The position numbers and the translations under genes are program-made. The notes below the pieces were generated by a model. That model saw only the letters and a list, made by a program, of their open reading frames with translations, ran no database searches and was not told the origin of the DNA. A DNA stretch of 64,000 bases, taken from the NCBI GenBank assembly GCA_035948315.1, contig DASZJG010000034.1:90788-154787 (forward strand). Reading direction: 5' to 3'. Shown here one piece after another: positions 23,755-34,347 of this stretch (its first letter is position 1; each line of letters begins with the position of its first letter). The DNA is from CAJCJE01 sp035948315 (lineage in GTDB: Bacteria > Actinomycetota > Actinomycetes > Mycobacteriales > Pseudonocardiaceae).

Positions 23755-25217
23755 CCCTTGTACTCAAATACGTCGCTCGTAGCGACCGGGGCCTTGTTCG
23801 GTCCAACAACCAGGACTCGGTGTACGCGGGTCCTCGGCTGCTCGCCGTCGCCGACGGCATGGGTGGTTACGCGGGCGGCGAGGTCGCCAGCAAGATCGTG
23901 ATCGCCGCCCTGGCGCCGTTGGACGACGACGACCCCGGCGAGGACCTGCTCAATCCGCTGCGTGAGGCGGTGCTGGCGGGCAACGCGGCCATTTCCGAAC
24001 TGGTCGCGAACGACCCCGAACTGGACGGAATGGGCACCACTCTGACCGCCATCCTGTTCGCGGGCAACCGCCTTGGCGTGGTGAACATCGGCGACTCGCG
24101 CACGTACCTGATGCGCGGCGGACAGGTCGCCCAGATCACCCATGACGACAGTTTCGTGCAGTCGCTGATCGACGAGGGCCGGATCACGCCGGAGGAGGCG
24201 AACAGCCATCCGCAGCGCTCGCTGCTGCTGCGCGCGCTGACCGGCCACGAGGTCGAGCCGAGCCTGACCATTCGGGAGGCGCGCGCCGGCGACCGGTACC
24301 TGCTGTGTTCGGACGGTCTGTCCTCCTACATCAGCCACGAGACGCTGACCGAGGCGATCCGGATCCAGGATCCGCAGGACAGCGCGGACCGGATGATCGA
24401 GCTGGCGTTGAAGGCCGGCGGCCCGGACAACGTGACGGTGATCATCGCGGACGTGATCGACGTCGACTTCGGCGAGGACGACCCGATCGTGGGTGGCGCC
24501 GCCGGGGACGGCAGCGACGAGGCACCGCAGCCGGATTCGCCCGCTTCCCGGGCGCGCGCGCTGCACCCGGTGACCCCGCCGCCGCAGCGCATCCTGCCCG
24601 GCGAGCAGGCCGAGCAGAAGCCGAAGCGGCGCAGGTGGCTGCGCGCGCTGATCATCACCTTGATCGTGCTCGTGGTGCTGGGCGGTGGCGCTTTCGGGAC
24701 GCGGTACTGGGTGCTGTCCCAGTACTACGTCGGCGCGTCGACCAACAGCGAGATCGCGATCTTCCAGGGCGTGCGCGGCAGTGTGCTCGGCGTCGCGCTC
24801 AACCGCGAGGTGCAGGGTTCGTGCACGCCGGGTGCGGCGGCGAGCTGTGAGGCGATCCGGCTGGACGACCTGAACCAGAGCGCGCGGCTCAACGTGCAGG
24901 CCGGCATTCCCGCGACCAGCCTCGGCGACGCGCAGGCCACGTTGCAGCGGCTGCGCACCCAGCAGGTGCTGCCGGAGTGCCCGAAGCCGACTACCACCCC
25001 GACCAGCACACCGCCGCAGACCGGCACGAACGGTTCGCCGACGACCGGTACCAGGACCACGACGGCGGTCCCGCCGACGACGGGCACGAGCGGCAACGCG
25101 TCCTCGGGCATCGGTTCGAACGTGGGCAGCGGCACGGCGACGCCGCCCACGACCAGCTACGTCCCGCCGGTGAGCCACCCCCAGCCGGGCATCGACTGTC
25201 GGAAGCCGGGCTCCTGA
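23751..25217 (+). CDS. pstP: PstP, membrane PP2C-type Ser/Thr phosphatase
   Basis: A 488-residue protein. The PP2C domain (1-235) has the metal-binding Asp22 ('QDSVYAG'), Asp35 ('DGMGG'), 'GDSR' at 114-117, Asp188 ('CSDGLSS') and Asp226 ('GGPDNVTV'). A juxtamembrane Pro/charged stretch leads to one helix (about 298-314). The outside part has Cys pairs (two in 'SCTPGAAASCE') and ends in a long Thr/Pro/Gly tail. It reverses PknA/PknB phosphorylation using Mn2+/Mg2+. It overlaps fhaB by four bases and rodA by one base, so expression is coupled to the operon. Confidence 0.94.
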   Translation: MTLVLKYVARSDRGLVRSNNQDSVYAGPRLLAVADGMGGYAGGEVASKIVIAALAPLDDDDPGEDLLNPLREAVLAGNAAISELVANDPELDGMGTTLTAILFAGNRLGVVNIGDSRTYLMRGGQVAQITHDDSFVQSLIDEGRITPEEANSHPQRSLLLRALTGHEVEPSLTIREARAGDRYLLCSDGLSSYISHETLTEAIRIQDPQDSADRMIELALKAGGPDNVTVIIADVIDVDFGEDDPIVGGAAGDGSDEAPQPDSPASRARALHPVTPPPQRILPGEQAEQKPKRRRWLRALIITLIVLVVLGGGAFGTRYWVLSQYYVGASTNSEIAIFQGVRGSVLGVALNREVQGSCTPGAAASCEAIRLDDLNQSARLNVQAGIPATSLGDAQATLQRLRTQQVLPECPKPTTTPTSTPPQTGTNGSPTTGTRTTTAVPPTTGTSGNASSGIGSNVGSGTATPPTTSYVPPVSHPQPGIDCRKPGS

Positions 25218-26683
25218 TGTCCGCGCCGGTCCCCGTCGGGGCGGGTGCGGCGTCCGGAACCGGCGGTTCCGGCACCAGCGCGCCTCCGACGCGACGCGGC
25301 ACCGAGCTGATCCTGCTCGCGTTCGTGGCCGGCATGGTCACCGTCGCCCTGGTCCTGGTCGAGGCCAACCAGGAACAACAGTTGACGATGCAGATCGTCT
25401 ACTACGGACTGGCCTACCTGGCCCTGTTCGCCGGTGCGCACTTCGCGGTGCGCCGCTGGGCGCCGTACGCGGATCCGCTGATCCTGCCGTGCGTCGCGGT
25501 GCTCAACGGCATCGGCCTGGTCATGATCCACCGCCTTGACCTTGCCGGGCTCGCGTCGGCGGCCGCCCGCGGCAAGCACTTCACCGAGCAGGCGCCCAAG
25601 CAGGTGGTGTGGACCGCGATCGGGCTGGCCTTCTTCGTGGTCATCCTGGTGTTCGTCAAGGACCACCGGACACTGTCCCGCTACGGCTACACCTTCGGCC
25701 TGGCCGGCCTGTTCCTGCTCATCCTGCCCGGTGTGCTGCCGGCCAGCCTGTCCTCGGTGAACGGTGCGAAGGTGTGGATCATCCTGCCCTTCGGGTCGAT
25801 CCAACCCGGTGAGTTCGCGAAGATCCTGCTGATCGTCTTCTTCGCGGCCTTCCTGGTGGCCAAACGCGACCTGTTCATGGCTGCCGGGCGCAAGGTCCTG
25901 AGCCTTGAGCTGCCGCGCCCGCGCGACCTCGGCCCGCTGGTGGCCGCGCTGGCCGCGTCGGTCGGCGTGCTGGCGCTGGAAAAGGACCTCGGCAACTCGC
26001 TGCTGATCTTCGGCATCGTGCTGGTGATGATCTACATCGCCACCGAGCGCGCGGCCTGGGTGATCATCGGCCTGATCCCGTTCATCGGCGCCTGCCTGCT
26101 CTCCTTCCACCTGTTCACGCACGTCCAGCAGCGGGTGGCGAACTGGCTGGACCCGTTCGCCACCTACAACCAGATCGGCGGCGGCGGCCAGATGGCCCAG
26201 TCGCTGTTCAGTCTGGGCACCGGCGGCATCTTCGGCACCGGCCTCGGCGCGGGTCACCCGAACCTGGTGCCGGAGGCCAGTTCGGACTTCATCACCGCGG
26301 CCATCGGTGAGGAACTCGGCCTGCTGGGCCTGTTCGCGGTGATGATGATCTACCTGGTGCTGGCGCTGCGGGGGCTGCGCGGCGCGATCGCCGTGCGCGA
26401 CACGTTCGGCAAGCTGCTCGGCGGCGGGCTGGCCTTCTCGCTGGTGTGGCAGATCTTCGTGGTGATCGGCGGGGTCACCAAGCTGATCCCGGAGACCGGC
26501 CTCACCTCACCGTTCCTGTCCGCGGGCGGATCGTCCCTGCTGGCCAACTACATGCTGGTGGCGTTGCTGTTGCGCATCTCCGATTCGGCCCGTCGGCCGA
26601 GGGCCGGCACGAGCAGCAGGCCGAAGCTGCCGCAGGCCCCGCTGGCTGAGGCGAGCACAATCATGGTGGAGCGGCCCACGTGA
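25217..26683 (+). CDS. rodA: RodA, SEDS-family peptidoglycan glycosyltransferase
   Basis: A 488-residue integral membrane protein of the FtsW/RodA/SpoVE family with about ten helices. The SEDS signatures are present: 'IQPGEFAKILLIVFFAAFLV', 'LEKDLGNSLLIFGIVLVMIYIATER', 'PEASSDFITAAIGEELGLLGL' and 'VIGGVTKLIPETGLTSPFLSAGGSS' read as separated motifs. It polymerises lipid II and works with the class B PBP encoded next. The start overlaps the pstP stop (TGATG), and its own end overlaps pbpA (GTGA). The N-terminus is a Gly/Ala/Ser-rich cytoplasmic tail. Confidence 0.94.
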   Translation: MSAPVPVGAGAASGTGGSGTSAPPTRRGTELILLAFVAGMVTVALVLVEANQEQQLTMQIVYYGLAYLALFAGAHFAVRRWAPYADPLILPCVAVLNGIGLVMIHRLDLAGLASAAARGKHFTEQAPKQVVWTAIGLAFFVVILVFVKDHRTLSRYGYTFGLAGLFLLILPGVLPASLSSVNGAKVWIILPFGSIQPGEFAKILLIVFFAAFLVAKRDLFMAAGRKVLSLELPRPRDLGPLVAALAASVGVLALEKDLGNSLLIFGIVLVMIYIATERAAWVIIGLIPFIGACLLSFHLFTHVQQRVANWLDPFATYNQIGGGGQMAQSLFSLGTGGIFGTGLGAGHPNLVPEASSDFITAAIGEELGLLGLFAVMMIYLVLALRGLRGAIAVRDTFGKLLGGGLAFSLVWQIFVVIGGVTKLIPETGLTSPFLSAGGSSLLANYMLVALLLRISDSARRPRAGTSSRPKLPQAPLAEASTIMVERPT

Positions 26684-28188
26684 ACACTCCACTGCGCCGG
26701 GTCAGCATCGCCATGATGATCATGATCGTGCTGCTCATGGTCAACGACATGTACGTCCAGGTGATCAAGGCGGACAGCTACGCCAACAACCCGCTCAACC
26801 GGCGGACCCTGCTCACCGAGTACAGCCAGCAGCGCGGCACGATCACCGCGGCCGACGGCACCGCGCTGGCCAAGTCGGTGGCCACCACGGACACCTACAA
26901 GTACCTGCGCCAGTACCCGGCCGGGCCGATGTACGCGCCGGTGACCGGCTACTACTCGCTGAGCTACGGCACATACGGGATGGAGCGGATCCAGAACTCG
27001 GTGCTCAACGGCAGCGACGACCGGCTGTTCGTGCGGCGCCTGTCCGACCTCATCACCGGCCGCAACCCGCAGGGCGGCAACGTCCAGCTGACCATCGACC
27101 CGAAGGTCCAGGCGGCGGCCTACAACGGCATGATCGCCGCCGGCTACACCGGTGCCGCGGTGGCCATCCAGCCCTCCACCGGGCAGATCCTGGCGCTGGT
27201 CTCCAACCCGTCCTACGACCCCAACGGCCTCGCCTCGCACGACTCGCAGACCCAGCTGAACACCTGGACCGCGGCCAAACCGAGTTCGGCGACCTCGCCG
27301 CTGCTGGACCAGTCGGTGCAGGCCGCCTACCAGCCCGGCTCCACGTTCAAGCTGATCGTCGCGACCGCGGCGCTGAACAACAACGTGGACACCGAGAACA
27401 ACGACGACCTGCCCAACTCGCCCGCGATCACGTTGCCCGGCACCACCACCCAGCTGCACAACTTCGACAACGAGACGTGCCCCGGCGGGTCCGGCAACGG
27501 CATGGTGTCCATGAAGGACGCGATCGCGCACTCCTGCAACACCGCGTTCGCCACCCTCGCCGGCAAGGTCGGCGCGCCCGCGCTGGCGGCGCAGGCGCAG
27601 AAGTTCGGCTTCGGCACCAGCATGTCGATCCCGCTGACCGTGGCGACCTCCTGCCTCGGCCCGGCCTCCGGCGGCAACTGCATGAACATCCTCAACGGCA
27701 CCCCCGGCCTCTACCAGAGCGGCATCGGCCAGCTCAACGTGCAGGAGACGCCGTTGCAGAACGCGATGGTCGCGGCGACGATCGCCAACGGCGGCGTGGA
27801 GATGCAGCCGCAGCTGGTGAAGGGGATCCTGGCGCCGGACTACTCCACCGTGCAGGGGTTCACCCCGCAGGTGCTCAACCAGAGCGTGATGTCCCAGCAG
27901 GCCGCGAGCGAGCTGACGGACATGATGGAGGCGTCCGAGCAGAACTCCGGCAACGCCAACAAGTTGCCCAACATCACCATCGCCTCCAAGACCGGTACCG
28001 CCGAGCACGGCAACGACCCGAAGAACACCCAGCCCTACGGTTGGTACGTGGCTTTCGTGCCGGGCAAGGACATCGCGGTCGCGGTCGTCGTCACCTCCGG
28101 TGGCTCGTTCGACCTGGCGACCATCGGCGCGAAGGTGGCCGCGCCGATCGCCCGTCTGATGATCAACGCCGCGGTCGCGGGGAGCTGA
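26680..28188 (+). CDS. pbpA: PbpA, class B penicillin-binding protein
   Basis: A 502-residue transpeptidase with a single N-terminal anchor (about 8-25). The three penicillin-binding motifs are intact: SxxK with Ser221-Thr-Phe-Lys224, SxN as Ser285-Cys-Asn287, and KTG at 437-439. The N-terminal pedestal (30-130) has 'QRGTITAADG' typical of class B PBPs. The enzyme cross-links peptidoglycan stem peptides and pairs with RodA. Cys residues at 267, 286, 325 and 334 in the outside domain may form disulfides. The GTG start overlaps the rodA stop by four bases. Confidence 0.94.
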   Translation: MNTPLRRVSIAMMIMIVLLMVNDMYVQVIKADSYANNPLNRRTLLTEYSQQRGTITAADGTALAKSVATTDTYKYLRQYPAGPMYAPVTGYYSLSYGTYGMERIQNSVLNGSDDRLFVRRLSDLITGRNPQGGNVQLTIDPKVQAAAYNGMIAAGYTGAAVAIQPSTGQILALVSNPSYDPNGLASHDSQTQLNTWTAAKPSSATSPLLDQSVQAAYQPGSTFKLIVATAALNNNVDTENNDDLPNSPAITLPGTTTQLHNFDNETCPGGSGNGMVSMKDAIAHSCNTAFATLAGKVGAPALAAQAQKFGFGTSMSIPLTVATSCLGPASGGNCMNILNGTPGLYQSGIGQLNVQETPLQNAMVAATIANGGVEMQPQLVKGILAPDYSTVQGFTPQVLNQSVMSQQAASELTDMMEASEQNSGNANKLPNITIASKTGTAEHGNDPKNTQPYGWYVAFVPGKDIAVAVVVTSGGSFDLATIGAKVAAPIARLMINAAVAGS

Positions 28189-28192
28189 GGCA

Positions 28193-29668
28193 GTGTTGAC
28201 CTCGGGACAGCTGCTCGCCGACCGCTACCGGCTCGATCGCCGGATCGCGGTCGGCGGGATGGGCGAGGTGTGGGACGCCGCGGACACCCGGTTGGACCGC
28301 CGCGTCGCGGTGAAGGTGCTCAAGCCGGAACTGTGCGGCGACGCCGAGTTCCTGCACCGCTTCCGCACCGAGGCGCGCACCACCGCCTCGCTCAACCACC
28401 CCGGCATCGCCGCCGTGCACGACTACGGCGAGACCGCCGCGCTGCCGGACGGTCCGCACGACACCGCGTACCTGGTGATGGAACTGGTCGAGGGCGAGCC
28501 GCTGGCCGCGATCCTGGCCAAGCACCACCGCCTGTCCGCCGAGCAGACCCTGGACATCATGGAGCAGGCCGGGCTCGCGTTGCAGGCCGCGCACGAACGC
28601 GGCTACGTGCACCGCGACGTCAAGCCGGGCAACATCATGATCGGGCCGACCGGCGCGGTGAAGCTGACCGACTTCGGCATCGCCAAGGCGGCCGACGCGG
28701 CCCCGGTGACCCGCTCCGGCATGGTGATGGGCACCGCGCACTACATCGCGCCCGAACAGGCGCTCGGCGACGAGGCTTCGCCGAGCAGCGACGTGTACTC
28801 GCTGGCGGTGGTCGGCTACGAGTGCCTGGTCGGGCATCGCCCGTTCCTGTCCGAGAACGCGGTGACCGTGGCCATGATGCACATCAGGGACCTCCCGCCG
28901 CCGCTGCCGCCGGACGTGCCGCCCGCGGTGCGCGGGCTGATCGAGGCGACCCTGGTCAAGGACCCGAGGCAGCGCTATGTCAGCGGCGGCGAGTTCGCGG
29001 CCGCGGCCGCCGCGGTGAGGGCGGGCGCGCCACTGCCCACCCCCTCCGGCCTACTCGCCCAACAGCAGGCGGTGCAGCAAGCCCAACAGCAGGCGGCGCA
29101 GCAGCAGTTGCTCATGCAGCAGCAGCTGCCGGTCGGCGTCCCGGGCGGACCGCCGACCATGCCGCCCTCGGCTCCGGTGCCGCCGCCGATGGGCGCGTCC
29201 GGCCCGCAGCCGGGACTGAGCTACCCGCTGCCCAACAGGCCACCTCGGCACAACGCGGTCTGGGTGCTGCTCGGCCTGCTGCTGCTCGTGCTGGTCGGCC
29301 TCGGCGTGTGGGCCATCACCGAAGCGGTCAACCGGGGCGGGCCGACGCCCCCGGGCGGCAGTGGCGCCACCGGGGCGAGCGGCCAGCCCGTCTCGACCAC
29401 CGCGCAGCGCGGCGGACCGCAGGGCCTGCTCGGCGGCGCGCAGCCCGCGCAGCTCAGGATCAACCAGAGCGACTATCTCGGCCGGCCCGCTGACCTGGTG
29501 GCTGCCGAGCTGCACCGGGACGGGCTCGACACCACGGTGATCACCGAAGGCGGTGCTACCCCGGCGAATCCGGCGAGTTGCACGGTCGGTTCGGTGACAC
29601 CGAACGGCGCGGTGCCGATCGGCACCGTCGTCACCATCACCTGCAGGACCCAGGGAGCGGCCGGATGA
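28193..29668 (+). CDS. pknA: PknA, membrane Ser/Thr protein kinase
   Basis: A 491-residue kinase starting at GTG five bases after pbpA. The kinase domain (1-275) has the Gly loop 'VGGMGEVWDA', Lys41, the catalytic Asp142 in 'HRDVKPGN' and Asp160 in 'DFG'. A Gln-rich stretch (about 289-312) and Pro-rich linker lead to one membrane helix (about 355-376). The outside C-terminus (about 424-487) resembles a single PASTA unit ('GRPADLVAAELHRDGLDTTV', 'IGTVVTITCR'), which mycobacterial PknA lacks, and carries two Cys. It controls cell shape and division with PknB. Confidence 0.93.
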   Translation: MLTSGQLLADRYRLDRRIAVGGMGEVWDAADTRLDRRVAVKVLKPELCGDAEFLHRFRTEARTTASLNHPGIAAVHDYGETAALPDGPHDTAYLVMELVEGEPLAAILAKHHRLSAEQTLDIMEQAGLALQAAHERGYVHRDVKPGNIMIGPTGAVKLTDFGIAKAADAAPVTRSGMVMGTAHYIAPEQALGDEASPSSDVYSLAVVGYECLVGHRPFLSENAVTVAMMHIRDLPPPLPPDVPPAVRGLIEATLVKDPRQRYVSGGEFAAAAAAVRAGAPLPTPSGLLAQQQAVQQAQQQAAQQQLLMQQQLPVGVPGGPPTMPPSAPVPPPMGASGPQPGLSYPLPNRPPRHNAVWVLLGLLLLVLVGLGVWAITEAVNRGGPTPPGGSGATGASGQPVSTTAQRGGPQGLLGGAQPAQLRINQSDYLGRPADLVAAELHRDGLDTTVITEGGATPANPASCTVGSVTPNGAVPIGTVVTITCRTQGAAG

Positions 29669-29744
29669 TGCCGATTACCGGAATACTGCGGGGTCGACAG
29701 GGCATGATGGGTAGACCGTTGACGAGGAGCGGGACCAAGCACTC

Positions 29745-31742
<1,998 letters not shown>

Positions 31743-31754
31743 CAACCGGACAAC

Positions 31755-31789
31755 AATCGGGCCCGGCGGAGATTTCGCCGGGCCCGATT
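31755..31789. terminator. bidirectional terminator between pknB and pabA
   Basis: A 14-bp perfect stem (31755-31768 with 31776-31789, AATCGGGCCCGGCG and complement) and a 7-nt loop, located between convergent pknB and pabA. A short T run follows on the + side. Confidence 0.85.
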
Positions 31790-31809
31790 TCGTTGGTGGG
31801 TGGGGAAAC

Positions 31810-32469
31810 TCAGACGTGCGCAGCCGAGGCCAGCGTGCGCATCTCGGTCTCCAACTCGACCACGCGCGGCCGCGGCACCTCGTACCCGCACACCGCGAGC
31901 CAGTTCGCCAGCATCCGGTGCCCGCCGTCGGTGAGCACCGACTCGGGGTGGAACTGCACGCCCTCGACCGGCAGTTCGCGATGCCGCATGGCCATCACGA
32001 TGCCGCTGTCCGTCCAGCCGGTGATCTCGAACTCGGCCGGCACGCTCTCCCGCCGCACGGTCAGCGAGTGGTAGCGGGTCGCGGTGAACGGATCGGGCAG
32101 GCCGGCCAACACGCCGACGCCGGTGTGGTGCACCGGGCTCGTCTTGCCGTGCAACAGTTCCGGTGCCTGCTCGACGATGCCGCCCCAGGCCGCGCCGATC
32201 GCCTGATGGCCGAGGCACACGCCGAGCACCGGCAGGTTCCGGCCCGCGCAGGCCTCGATCACCGCGATGCTCCGGCCGGCCCGCTGCGGCGTGCTCGGGC
32301 CGGGGCTCACCAACACCCCGCCGTAGCCGCCCAGGGTCTCCTCCAGCCGTTCGGGGCCGAGTTCCGGGGTGTCGTTGCGCAGTACCTCCGAGTCGACCCC
32401 GAGCTGGGCCAGGTACTGCACCAGGTTGTAGACGAAACTGTCGTAGTTGTCGACGACCAGCAACCGCAT
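31810..32469 (-). CDS. pabA: aminodeoxychorismate/anthranilate synthase component II
   Basis: A 219-residue class I glutamine amidotransferase. The catalytic Cys85 is in 'GVCLGHQAIG' and the His174-Glu176 pair in 'FHPES'. It begins 'LLVVDNYDSFVYNLVQYL', as in PabA/TrpG. It makes ammonia from glutamine for aminodeoxychorismate (folate) or anthranilate (Trp) synthesis. The large subunit is not in the window, so which pathway it serves is not certain; in this location mycobacteria carry a gene annotated trpG/pabA. It follows a 52-aa membrane protein gene by ten bases, suggesting transcription with the sortase. Confidence 0.9.
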   Translation of the reverse strand: MRLLVVDNYDSFVYNLVQYLAQLGVDSEVLRNDTPELGPERLEETLGGYGGVLVSPGPSTPQRAGRSIAVIEACAGRNLPVLGVCLGHQAIGAAWGGIVEQAPELLHGKTSPVHHTGVGVLAGLPDPFTATRYHSLTVRRESVPAEFEITGWTDSGIVMAMRHRELPVEGVQFHPESVLTDGGHRMLANWLAVCGYEVPRPRVVELETEMRTLASAAHV

Positions 32470-32479
32470 GTGTCCCAGC

Positions 32480-32638
32480 CTATCCGCCGGTGGTCACGTT
32501 GTTGAACGGCAACAGCGGATCGATCGCCGGGAAGACCACGAAGAACAGCAGCGCGATCACCCCGCACACCAGCACGACCGAGAGCATCAGCCGCACCGCG
32601 AACGGACCGGGCAGGTGGCGCCAGATCCAGCTGTACAT
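32480..32638 (-). CDS. small membrane protein coupled to the sortase gene (52 aa)
   Basis: A 52-residue protein from ATG 32638 overlapping the sortase stop (TGATG). It has an N-terminal 'MYSWIWRHLPGPF' amphipathic part, one membrane helix (about 14-37, 'AVRLMLSVVLVCGVIALLFFVVF'), then an outside tail 'DPLLPFNNVTTGG'. The overlap indicates translational coupling. Small proteins of this kind sit between sortase E and pabA in many actinobacteria by my recollection. A partner role for the sortase or for CrgA is inference from position. Confidence 0.75.
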   Translation of the reverse strand: MYSWIWRHLPGPFAVRLMLSVVLVCGVIALLFFVVFPAIDPLLPFNNVTTGG

Positions 32639-33720
32639 CAGCTGGTCTCCTTCAGCTCGGGCGGCGTGTAGTTCGGGTGCGACGGATCCTTCTGCCAGTC
32701 CTTGACCAGCACCGCGTGCAGGATCATCCGCTGCTTGTCGGAGAACTTCGGGTGGCAGGTGGTCATCGTCATCAGCGAGACCTCCTGGCCGGAGGAGAGG
32801 TTGGTGTACGGGTAGTGCGGCACCGGCGCGATCACGTCGCCCTCGGTGGGCAGCACGATCTCCTGACCGTTGGTCTGGCTGTATTCGCCGGTCAGCGGCA
32901 CGACCTTGGCGTCGCCGTCCGGCCCGTTGCACAGCGGGTTCGACGCCGGGTTCCAGTTCGAGCGCTGGCCGATCAGCGGCAGCATCCGGTAGACGTACCA
33001 GTCGCCCTGCGTCTCGACCACGATCGAGTCGCAGGGCTGGACCAGGTCGAGGTCGTTGAACGGGGCGCCCTCACCGACGCGGTGGCCGGCAACGGCGAAG
33101 TCGCCCGGCTGGCCGGGCAGCGCCGTGCCGTTGTAGTGGCCGGGGCCGATGGCCAGGTCGGCCGCGTTGGTGCCCTCGATGACGGTGAACTGGTAGTCGA
33201 CGCCCAGTGCCGGGATGAACATCTTGGCGATGCCCTGGCCCTCGGTGACGTTGTAGTGCGCGTCGCGCGCGGTCCCGACGGTGTCCCACTCGTTGTTCAG
33301 CGCCTGCGTCGCGGTGGACTGCTTCTGCGCCGAGAAGATGTTGGTGACGTACACCTCGTAGACCACGAAGAGTAAGACCACCAGGCCGGCGGTCAGACAC
33401 AGCTCGCCGACCGAGCGGACCACCTTGCTGGCCCGGCTGGCACCGGCCACGGCGGGCGGCCGGGTCGAGCGTGGTTCATCCCATTCGTCGGGATAGTCCC
33501 GATAGCCGTCGTCATAGTCACGATCGTCGCGAACCGGCGGAATGTAGGTGGTCTCCGCGGCATCCTCGACGCGGCCCGGCCTTGGCCGAGGCGATCGACC
33601 CAGGTCGGAGACGCGCGGAAGGAACTCGGTCGGGTTCTCGTCCGACCCGGAACCATGCCGGGGCCTGCCGTCGCCGCGACCGTCGCCGCGTCCCCGAGGA
33701 AGCGGTGGCTGCTGACTCAC
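32638..33720 (-). CDS. class E sortase
   Basis: A 360-residue transpeptidase. GTG 33720 is the start because GGAGG lies eight bases upstream; the frame continues to 33771 without support. The N-terminal 100 residues are cytoplasmic, low-complexity (Arg/Gly/Asp/Pro), followed by one helix (about 105-127, 'VGELCLTAGLVVLLFVVYEVYV'). The sortase barrel has catalytic His in 'AVAGHRVG', Cys (about residue 322) in 'MTTCHPKFS' and Arg in 'DKQRMI'. Class E enzymes in high-GC Gram-positives anchor proteins by LAxTG-type signals. No substrate gene is nearby, so this is a housekeeping copy. Confidence 0.92.
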   Translation of the reverse strand: MSQQPPLPRGRGDGRGDGRPRHGSGSDENPTEFLPRVSDLGRSPRPRPGRVEDAAETTYIPPVRDDRDYDDGYRDYPDEWDEPRSTRPPAVAGASRASKVVRSVGELCLTAGLVVLLFVVYEVYVTNIFSAQKQSTATQALNNEWDTVGTARDAHYNVTEGQGIAKMFIPALGVDYQFTVIEGTNAADLAIGPGHYNGTALPGQPGDFAVAGHRVGEGAPFNDLDLVQPCDSIVVETQGDWYVYRMLPLIGQRSNWNPASNPLCNGPDGDAKVVPLTGEYSQTNGQEIVLPTEGDVIAPVPHYPYTNLSSGQEVSLMTMTTCHPKFSDKQRMILHAVLVKDWQKDPSHPNYTPPELKETS

Positions 33721-33911
33721 CGTCGAACCTCCGAACCGTGTGGAAACCACCCTGGTGGGCGAGCCCGACACAACGATCCCGGCAGCATGTGCCTACTCGT
33801 TGTTCGCGGGCCCACTCAGTTACGTTAACGTGTTCACCTGGATGTGGTTGCGCGGCTATCGCATCCGCAGGCGTGAGCGCACGTGCCCAGTTCCAGCCAG
33901 GCGAGGACAGT

Positions 33912-34178
33912 ATGCCCAAGTCGAAGGTCCGCAAGAAGACCACGTACAGCGCCCCCTTGGACCGTCGCACGCCGGTCAAGGCCAAGATGGCTGGTCCGTC
34001 GAGTCCGGTCTACATCGGCGTGATGCTCGGCCTGATGCTGATCGGTCTTGCCTGGCTGGTGGTCACCTACATCGCGGAAAGCAAGATCGGCTTCCTGAAC
34101 ACGCTGGGCCCGTGGAACTTCGCCATCGGCTTCGCGCTGATGATCGGTGGCCTGCTGATGACGATGCGCTGGCGCTGA
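33912..34178 (+). CDS. crgA: CrgA cell division protein
   Basis: An 88-residue membrane protein: basic N-terminus ('MPKSKVRKKTTY'), two membrane helices (about 32-54 and 69-84), a short loop 'AESKIGFLNTLGPWN', and a C-terminal 'MRWR'. This is the full pattern of CrgA, which binds FtsZ, FtsQ, FtsI and other divisome parts and coordinates septation in actinobacteria; in mycobacteria it also binds CwsA, for which a candidate lies at 37274. It is divergent from the sortase across 191 nt; the palindrome ACGTTAACGT (33822-33831) in that gap may be regulatory. Confidence 0.94.
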   Translation: MPKSKVRKKTTYSAPLDRRTPVKAKMAGPSSPVYIGVMLGLMLIGLAWLVVTYIAESKIGFLNTLGPWNFAIGFALMIGGLLMTMRWR

Positions 34179-34301
34179 CCTGCGGTTACCGAACATGACG
34201 ACCGAACGTGATGTCACCGGATCGAGGGTTGGCCGATCCCTCGGGGTCGCAGCCAGTTCACCCGTGCGTCATCGAACGACACACCTGTAAGTCATCCCCA
34301 C

Positions 34302-34323
34302 TGGGGATAACTCCTGTGGACAA
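34302..34323. promoter_or_regulatory. DnaA-box-like pair near crgA
   Basis: Between crgA (+) and the convergent methyltransferase gene (-). TGTGGACAA (34315-34323) is a perfect complement of TTGTCCACA. TGGGGATAA (34302-34310) is one base from the TTATCCACA complement and also closes a small hairpin with ATCCCCA just before it. Origin distance about 16 kb. Binding is untested. Confidence 0.45.
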
Positions 34324-34347
34324 CCTGGCCGGAGCCCGGGTACTTCG

